DNA of 11,618 nucleotides, taken from NCBI GenBank assembly GCA_021790035.1, contig JAJYIO010000035.1, positions 1 to 11,618 on the forward strand, given 5' to 3'. Below, piece by piece: positions 6,808 to 11,618 of the stretch. Below the pieces are notes generated by a model. The model saw only the letters and a list, made by a program, of their open reading frames with translations, had not been told where the DNA came from and ran no database searches. A program made the translations under genes and the position numbers. This DNA comes from a bacterium. GTDB taxonomy: Bacteria > Cyanobacteriota > Sericytochromatia > S15B-MN24 > VGJW01. Position 1 is the first letter of the stretch; each line of letters begins with the position of its first letter.

Positions 6808-8886
6808 ATGTCGATAGATCCGCAGCAGGCCCCCCCCGCAGAGGCGGCCGTCCCTTCGCAAGACGCCCGCGACTCCGAGGCCGAGATCGAGGGGCCTGCC
6901 GTTCGCGCCTCGATGCGGTCGTCCTTCGTCGGCGTCTGGAGCAGCGTCAAGCTTGCCGTCGTTCTGATCGTCCTGATCGCTCTCGGCTCCATCGTCGGGA
7001 CGGTGATTCCCCAGGGCGAGCCCAGCGGCGTGCTCGGGATCTCGGGCATGAGCGAGGGTGCCAAGAACTTTCTGATCTGGATCCGGGCGTACGACGTCTT
7101 CTACTCGCCCTGGTACCTCGGCCTCTTGGCCCTGTTCTTCTTGAACCTGGCCGTGTGCACCTACGTGCGCGTCTGGCCGGCCCTCAAGTTCTCGCTCGCC
7201 CGTCCGCGCGAGCTACCCGAGACGCTTCGGGATCGGTTGCCCGAGCAGCTCAAGCTCGCCGGGGTGTCGGTCGATCGCGTGCAGCAGCTCCTTTCCCGGC
7301 GCTTCTACCGTACCTTCGACGCGAGCGACGGCGGGCTGGTTGCCGATCGCAACCGCTGGTTCCGGTTCGCCCCCATGGTCGTGCACCTCGGCCTGTTCTT
7401 GATCCTCATCGGGGGCATCACGGCCGGTTTGGCTGGCTTCCGGAACAGCTTCCCCCTCATGCCCGGCGACACCATGTCGGTCCAGCAGGCCATGCGGACT
7501 GCGAGCCGGCGCGGGCCGCTGACTCCCGATCCGGGTTCGTGGAAGATCCACCTCGACAAGTTCTGGATGACCCACTATCCGGGAGGGGCGGTCAAGCAGT
7601 ACTACTCGACGCTGTCGGTGATCGACGGCGGGAAGACCCTTTTGACGAGGACCATCCACGTCAACGACCCGTTGCGGTACAAGGGCGTCTGGTTCTACCA
7701 GTCGTTCTACGGGATCGGAGCGGAGCGATTCGTCGTCGATCGCGGCATCCGGACGCGGATCCTCCTGACTCACCAGGATGGCGAGTCGGTGAAGCTCGCT
7801 GGCTTCATCACGACCCAGTTCAAGCTTCCCGCGCCCCGGGGCAGCCGGGCGACCGCGGGTAAACGGCGGCGGGAGGCGTTCCTGTATACCGCCGGGCCGA
7901 ACCGACCCTTCTATCTCCTGAACCTGGCGAACATGGACTGCCTCGGGAGCCTCGCTCCGGGCCAGCCGCTCGCGCTCGATGGTCACACCTTCGCTCTGGG
8001 CCCCGTGACGACCGCTCCGGGGGTCGCGGCGGTGGTTCTGGATGTCGGCGGGCAGCGCCGGACGCTCCCGGTCGAATCGGCCGGTCGGTTCAACCTGGCG
8101 GGTTATATCTCGCGAGAGTTCGTGGCGGGCCAGCACCAGGTGTTCCTGTACATGCCAGATCCCGCGGGGCCGGTGCAGATCATGGATCTCCGGACGCTGG
8201 CTCCGATCTGCAAGATCGCCTTGCACGAGTCGGCCGAGGCCGAGGGCGTGGCGATCTCCTACCGGGCCGAGAAGACCTCGGCAACGGCCGGTGGGCTGGC
8301 GGGCGCGACCCTGTTGCTGGATGGCAAGCCCTCGCGGCTTCAGGTCGTCAACCTGTCGATGACGGGTTTCCAGATCTCGGGGCCGGCCTCCGATCCCTTC
8401 GAGATCGGTGGCAAGACCGTGGTGGCCATCCAGAACGCCGATCCCGCCGGATCCCCGCTGTGGCTGATCAATACCGGGAATCAGACGGCCGAGGCGATCA
8501 TGGATCCTCGCAGCACGGTACAGATCGGCCACGACGTCGTGACCTACCGGGGTCCGGTCTGGTTCTCGGGGTTGCAGACCAAGAGCGATCCCTCGATCCC
8601 GGTGATCTATGCCGGATTCATCACCGTCATCCTCGGCGCGTTCCTCGGCATGTTCAGCCACCGACAGGTCTACGTGGCACGCACGGCCGATGGCTGCAAG
8701 GTCGCTGGCAAGGCCAACCGTGGCCAGTATCTCTTCCATCAGGAACTCGAGCGAATGGCGCGGGAGCTGGGCGTCGATGCCGGGGAGGCGTTTGCGGCGG
8801 CTGAGCCCGCCGAGGATGCGCCGGAGCCGGGTCCGTCTGCGCAAATTTCAGGTGCGGTCCCCCAAGGAGAAGTTCATGGGCAGTGA
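6808..8886 (+). CDS. resB: Cytochrome c biogenesis protein ResB (Ccs1/CcsB)
   Basis: Membrane partner of CcsA in System II cytochrome c maturation, moving and holding heme for ligation to apocytochrome in the periplasm. The product is 692 residues, at the long end for the family. A polar Ala/Pro/Glu-rich N-terminus (1-38) precedes membrane segments at about 46-66 and 102-120. A third segment at about 187-209 carries H193 in V-V-H-L-G-L-F-L, the likely heme-ligand histidine. A large periplasmic domain (about 212-595) follows, then a last membrane segment at about 597-617 (Y-A-G-F-I-T-V-I-L-G). A charged, proline-rich cytoplasmic tail of about 70 residues ends the protein. The periplasmic domain seems internally repeated (L-A-G-F-I at 330 and L-A-G-Y-I at 430). 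ATG 6808 lacks a clear ribosome site. The 3' end overlaps ccsA by 11 bases. Confidence 0.92.
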   Translation: MSIDPQQAPPAEAAVPSQDARDSEAEIEGPAVRASMRSSFVGVWSSVKLAVVLIVLIALGSIVGTVIPQGEPSGVLGISGMSEGAKNFLIWIRAYDVFYSPWYLGLLALFFLNLAVCTYVRVWPALKFSLARPRELPETLRDRLPEQLKLAGVSVDRVQQLLSRRFYRTFDASDGGLVADRNRWFRFAPMVVHLGLFLILIGGITAGLAGFRNSFPLMPGDTMSVQQAMRTASRRGPLTPDPGSWKIHLDKFWMTHYPGGAVKQYYSTLSVIDGGKTLLTRTIHVNDPLRYKGVWFYQSFYGIGAERFVVDRGIRTRILLTHQDGESVKLAGFITTQFKLPAPRGSRATAGKRRREAFLYTAGPNRPFYLLNLANMDCLGSLAPGQPLALDGHTFALGPVTTAPGVAAVVLDVGGQRRTLPVESAGRFNLAGYISREFVAGQHQVFLYMPDPAGPVQIMDLRTLAPICKIALHESAEAEGVAISYRAEKTSATAGGLAGATLLLDGKPSRLQVVNLSMTGFQISGPASDPFEIGGKTVVAIQNADPAGSPLWLINTGNQTAEAIMDPRSTVQIGHDVVTYRGPVWFSGLQTKSDPSIPVIYAGFITVILGAFLGMFSHRQVYVARTADGCKVAGKANRGQYLFHQELERMARELGVDAGEAFAAAEPAEDAPEPGPSAQISGAVPQGEVHGQ
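8864..8869 (+). promoter_or_regulatory. Shine-Dalgarno site of ccsA inside resB
   Basis: AAGGAG is followed after 6 bases by ATG at 8876, before the resB stop at 8884-8886. It fixes the ccsA start, although its frame is open much further upstream within resB. Confidence 0.85.
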
Positions 8887-9820
8887 TTTCGGGACGCTCG
8901 ACCACTCATCTGGCGCCATCGCCGCGTCGATGCACCACATGATGGCGATCGATCAGGTTCTCACGAGCGCCGTGCTGATCCTGGCGGGTCTGGCGGCCGT
9001 GGTCTTCGTGCTCGAGATCGTGCTCAAGAAGTCGATGTTCGGCAAGATCGGCTACGGGCTCATGGCCTTGGCGGCCCTGTCCAACTTCGGCGAGCTGGCC
9101 ACGCGCTACTCGTACATGGTCAAGATCTCGCCGGACTACTGGCCTCTTTCCAACCTCTTCGAGTCGGTGATGTACATCGTCGTGGCGATCTTCGCGATCT
9201 ACCTGGTCGTGGACCGGATGTTCAAGGCTCCCGGGTTCGGCCTGGTGTCGAGCTTTCTGGTGGCGATCATCATCGGCCTGGCTTCGCTGTTGCCTCCCCG
9301 CCTGAAGGACGCCCATCCGCTGGTGCCGAGCCTGCAGAGCTACTGGCTCAAGGTCCACGTGTCGCTGATGCTCATCAGCTACGCGGCGTTCTTCCTGTCC
9401 TTCGTGGGGGCGATCCTCTACCTCTTCTTCCACTATCGGGATCGGTTGATCGCGCCTCGGGCCGTGGGCGCCATGGCCGCAAAGGGGGCCAAGGCGTCGG
9501 TTGCGACCCTCGCCATGCTCGACGAGCTCACCTACCGCATGGTCCTGCTTGGCTTCCCCCTGCTCGCATTTGGCATCATCCTCGGCGGCATGTGGGCCAA
9601 CCATGCGTGGGGAACCTACTGGAGCTGGGATCCCAAGGAAACCTGGTCGCTCATCACCTGGCTGTTCTATGCCGCCTACCTGCACGTGAGGCTGCAGCGC
9701 GAATGGCGGGGGACCAAGGCGGCCTGGTTCGCGGTCCTCTGCTTCGCTTCGCTGCTGGTCACCTATCTCGGCGTCAACTACCTGGCGACGGGATTGCACA
9801 CGTACGGCAAGCTGTTCTGA
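8876..9820 (+). CDS. ccsA: Cytochrome c biogenesis protein CcsA (ResC), heme lyase subunit
   Basis: Heme-handling and ligation subunit of System II; databases also call this protein CcsB or ResC. The product is 314 residues with about eight membrane segments. The tryptophan-rich heme-binding (WWD) motif is at 240-262, with W-G-T-Y-W-S-W-D-P-K-E-T-W at 245-257. Likely heme-ligand histidines are H161 (K-V-H-V-S-L-M) and H307 (G-L-H-T-Y). The family block P-L-S-N-L-F-E-S is at 90-97, and the C-terminus G-V-N-Y-L-A-T-G-L-H is typical. The start at 8876 is set by AAGGAG at 8864 and overlaps the resB end by 11 bases, so the two proteins are made from one message with coupled translation. An extra His-His pair near the N-terminus (20-21) precedes the first membrane segment. 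No terminator is obvious downstream. Confidence 0.94.
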   Translation: MGSDFGTLDHSSGAIAASMHHMMAIDQVLTSAVLILAGLAAVVFVLEIVLKKSMFGKIGYGLMALAALSNFGELATRYSYMVKISPDYWPLSNLFESVMYIVVAIFAIYLVVDRMFKAPGFGLVSSFLVAIIIGLASLLPPRLKDAHPLVPSLQSYWLKVHVSLMLISYAAFFLSFVGAILYLFFHYRDRLIAPRAVGAMAAKGAKASVATLAMLDELTYRMVLLGFPLLAFGIILGGMWANHAWGTYWSWDPKETWSLITWLFYAAYLHVRLQREWRGTKAAWFAVLCFASLLVTYLGVNYLATGLHTYGKLF

Positions 9821-9845
9821 CGGAGCCGGACCTGGTTCGCCACGG

Positions 9846-9875
9846 TTGCGATGGGCGAGCGGCTGGCGCTATACT
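9846..9875 (+). promoter_or_regulatory. Candidate promoter of the LysM gene
   Basis: TTGCGA (9846-9851) and TATACT (9870-9875) are separated by 18 bases, the best -35/-10 pair in the window. The predicted leader to the LysM gene is about 145 bases. It holds a small CTGCC/GGCAG hairpin (9896-9911) and an AGCGC-GA-GCGCT inverted repeat (9994-10005). Confidence 0.5.
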
Positions 9876-10011
9876 CCGGCACCGTCCCGATGGAACTGCC
9901 TGACCTGGCAGCCCATTCGCAAGTCGGAACCTGTAAATATGTGGCGACTCTCGAAGCAGGTCTGGTCGTTGACCGGGGGGACCTGCGCCCGGGAGCGCGA
10001 GCGCTGCGAGC

Positions 10012-10016
10012 GAGGA
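10012..10016 (+). promoter_or_regulatory. Shine-Dalgarno site of the LysM gene
   Basis: GAGGA is followed after 9 bases by ATG at 10026. It supports this start over a GTG at 10212, which would give a simple signal peptide but has no ribosome site at a suitable distance. Confidence 0.6.
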
Positions 10017-10025
10017 ATATCCTGA

Positions 10026-11261
10026 ATGTGCGTGGGACCCGAGACGACCTGTCGCGAGCCCTCTGAACGAGAGGACTCGATACACGCGGAGCTGGCCTGG
10101 CTCGATGCGGCCCTCGAGGGCGGTGCGCGGTCCGATCTGCGAGTCCTGCGCACTTCCTTCCTCTGGCAGGAGGCCTGGCGAGATCTGCAGGGGCCTGGAA
10201 CCTTCCGCGCCGTGGATCCCCGGTCTCGTTTCGGATCTCGGGGGGTAGCCATCTTCGCGGCGGCTCTCCTCGTGCCGCCGGCCATGCTGGTCGAGAGTCC
10301 GGTCATCGCGGCTCCCGCCGTGCAGTTCGTCGCGATCGTCAAGGTCGTGGATGCCACCACGAGGAAGCCTCTGGCCGGTGCACAGATCGTCGATGGCAAG
10401 GGACGGATCCTCGCCCTGACCGGTTCGGACGGCGAGGCGAGGATCGCGGCCTCAGCCGCGAGCGGTGGCCCGGTCGAGGTCGTCAAGAAGGGATTCAGAT
10501 CCTTCCCGCTGATTCTCTCCGGCATCAAGCCCGGATCGGCCTTCGTCGTGGGGCTTTCGCCAGCAGGCCATGTGCAGGTGGCCAGGTCCCTGCCCGCGCC
10601 GATGCCGCGGCGACCCGGGGGCAAGCCCGTCGAGGTCCACAAGCCGGCGGCCAAGTCGCCTGCATCCAGGCACGCGCCCCCATCCGCTCCTGCCCGTCCT
10701 GCCCGCCCCGCCCGGCCCGCCCGGCCCAAGACCCTCGTGGTCAAGGCCACGGCAGCCCCGCACGCTCCACATGCCGTCCGGTTGCCCGAACATGCCCCAC
10801 CTCCGGTGGCGCCAAGGCGACCCAGGCGCGTTGCTCCAGAGCATCCCCACGTTCCGGTGAGGCATCCTGCAGTCGTCTCGAGGCCGACCGCCGCTGCCAC
10901 CGCCGCCACCTATCGCGTCCGTCCCAACGACACGCTCTGGGCCATTGCAGGCAGGTGTCTCGGCAATCCGGTGCTCTGGGGCGCGCTCTATCGCGCCAAT
11001 CGGGAGCAGATCGGATCCGATCCGGGTCTGATTCACCCGGGTCTGGTTCTTCGCATCCCTTCGGCGCATCTGGCACGGGCCGAGTTTCCGTCTCGCGCGG
11101 TGGCGGTCACGGTCCACCCGGGGGACAGCCTCTGGAGTCTCGCGGCGTCGCATCTCGGGAATGGATCGCTCTGGCCGCGCATCTACGACCTCAACCGGCA
11201 CGTGATTTCCGATCCGCACTGGATCCACCCGGGCCAGGTCCTGGAGATCCCGAGGTCATAG
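10026..11261 (+). CDS. Membrane-anchored protein with tandem LysM domains
   Basis: A 411-residue protein, probably bound to the inner membrane and reaching the cell wall. Domains in order: a polar N-terminus of about 70 residues (E-L-A-W-L-D-A-A-L-E-G at 22-32); one hydrophobic segment at about 73-96 ending in A-A-P-A; a beta-rich segment at about 100-178 resembling carboxypeptidase-regulatory or Ig-like folds (K-P-L-A-G-A-Q-I-V-D at 114-123); a Pro/Ala/His/Arg-rich linker at about 186-294 with four A-R-P repeats (223-234); and two LysM domains at about 296-345 and 360-409, each with D-[ST]-L-W near the start and H-P-G-x-V-L-x-I-P at the end. LysM domains bind peptidoglycan glycans. The first 62 residues could be dispensable if translation starts at GTG 10212, which would leave a cleavable signal peptide. 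I do not recognise a named gene. The LysM call is firm and the cellular role unknown. Hairpin-rich repeats start 12 bases after the stop. Confidence 0.85.
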   Translation: MCVGPETTCREPSEREDSIHAELAWLDAALEGGARSDLRVLRTSFLWQEAWRDLQGPGTFRAVDPRSRFGSRGVAIFAAALLVPPAMLVESPVIAAPAVQFVAIVKVVDATTRKPLAGAQIVDGKGRILALTGSDGEARIAASAASGGPVEVVKKGFRSFPLILSGIKPGSAFVVGLSPAGHVQVARSLPAPMPRRPGGKPVEVHKPAAKSPASRHAPPSAPARPARPARPARPKTLVVKATAAPHAPHAVRLPEHAPPPVAPRRPRRVAPEHPHVPVRHPAVVSRPTAAATAATYRVRPNDTLWAIAGRCLGNPVLWGALYRANREQIGSDPGLIHPGLVLRIPSAHLARAEFPSRAVAVTVHPGDSLWSLAASHLGNGSLWPRIYDLNRHVISDPHWIHPGQVLEIPRS

Positions 11262-11272
11262 GGGGCGTGCGG

Positions 11273-11409
11273 TCTCCCTCACTGCGCTCGGGCAGTGACT
11301 CGAGGGAACCCGCCGGTTCCCTCGAACTCTCTCCGGCTGATGGCAAGCCGCTACGTAGCTTGGCTCTTCAGGTGGCGAGGACGTTGCCTTGCGGGTTGCC
11401 GTCCGCGGT
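11273..11409. repeat. Structured direct repeat, copy 1
   Basis: 137 bases, nearly identical to copy 2. It contains TCACTGC/GCAGTGA (11279-11298, 7-bp stem), TCGAGGGAACC/GGTTCCCTCGA around CGCC (11300-11325, perfect 11-bp stem), the self-complementary GCTACGTAGC (11350-11359) and GGACG/CGTCC (11379-11404). The first two hairpins sit just after the LysM stop codon and may end its transcript, although no T-run follows. No gene is seen from 11262 to 11618. Confidence 0.85.
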
Positions 11410-11429
11410 ACGTTCGGAGGCGCTGCCAT

Positions 11430-11567
11430 TCTCCCTCACTGCGCTCGGGCAGTGACTCGAGGGAACCCGCCGGTTCCCTCGAACTCTCTCCGGCTTGAGG
11501 GCAAGCCGCTTCGCCGCTTGGCTCTTCAGGTGGCGAGGACGTTGCCTTGCGGGTTGCCGTCCGCGGT
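11430..11567. repeat. Structured direct repeat, copy 2
   Basis: 138 bases, offset from copy 1 by 157-158. The first two stems are conserved exactly (11436-11455 and 11457-11482). A third stem, CGGCTTG/CAAGCCG around AGGG (11491-11508), is perfect here but reduced to 5 bp in copy 1, while the copy-1 palindrome GCTACGTAGC is replaced by GCTTCGCCGC. The differences cluster in that central stretch. A 20-base spacer (11410-11429) separates the copies. The final 51 bases after copy 2 show nothing recognisable. Confidence 0.85.
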
Positions 11568-11618
11568 TGTGGGATGGAGCGTGAAGCGTTCTTCTCCGCA
11601 AATGGTTGCCCAGTCGCA

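Noticed and set aside
7213..8844. 543-residue reverse-strand open frame over resB
   Set aside because: Mirror frame of a well-supported membrane protein, with low-complexity His/Arg/Asp-rich content and no domain.
9851..10066. 71-residue forward open frame between ccsA and the LysM gene
   Set aside because: It starts within the predicted promoter, has no ribosome site, overlaps the LysM start in another frame and shows no domain.
11273..11567. Integron attC sites or CRISPR repeats at the right end
   Set aside because: The units lack the inverted core sites of attC and have no cassette between them. Only two long copies with a 20-base spacer are present, and there are no cas genes.

Overview
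This is a high-GC bacterial window, probably from a diderm (Gram-negative-type) organism. The periplasmic solute-binding protein has a Sec signal peptide with a plain A-x-A cleavage site and no lipobox cysteine. Cytochrome c maturation uses System II (ResB/CcsA). Glycyl-tRNA synthetase is the single-chain (alpha2) type rather than the alpha2beta2 type usual in Proteobacteria and Cyanobacteria. I cannot assign a phylum from the sequence alone. Nothing looks like a phage, plasmid, CRISPR or insertion sequence, and the intact, ordinary genes suggest core chromosome.

Layout. Bases 1-180 are a structured, repeat-like non-coding stretch that leads into glycyl-tRNA synthetase (217-1572). A 195-base gap with a hairpin follows. 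Then comes a tightly packed forward cluster: phnD-like binding protein (1768-2658), phnC-like ATPase (2673-3482), phnE-like permease (3538-4461) and a CPBP-family intramembrane protease (4465-5238). The reverse-strand hemA (5266-6570) converges on the protease gene. The two stop codons lie opposite each other in one hairpin (5235-5269), which probably serves as a shared terminator. A compact intergenic region (6571-6807) carries back-to-back promoter elements and a perfect palindrome. It separates hemA from the forward pair resB (6808-8886) and ccsA (8876-9820), which overlap by 11 bases. After a 205-base promoter-bearing gap comes a membrane-anchored protein with tandem LysM domains (10026-11261). 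The last 357 bases hold no gene but carry two imperfect copies of a hairpin-rich 137-138 bp repeat.

How the genes work together. The phnDCE set forms a complete ABC importer for a phosphonate-like or other phosphorus oxyanion ligand. No C-P lyase or phosphonatase gene is visible, so the substrate is open. hemA makes the committed precursor for heme, and ResB/CcsA carry heme across the membrane and attach it to apocytochromes c. Their divergent arrangement around one short control region suggests coordination of heme supply and cytochrome c maturation. The LysM protein is probably an envelope or peptidoglycan-associated factor of unknown role.

Most of the window is conventional. The points that most deserve a second look are the structured repeat pair at the right end, the stop-codon-in-hairpin convergent terminator, the apparent internal repetition in the ResB periplasmic domain, the altered ligand loop of the PhnD-like protein, and the architecture of the LysM protein.
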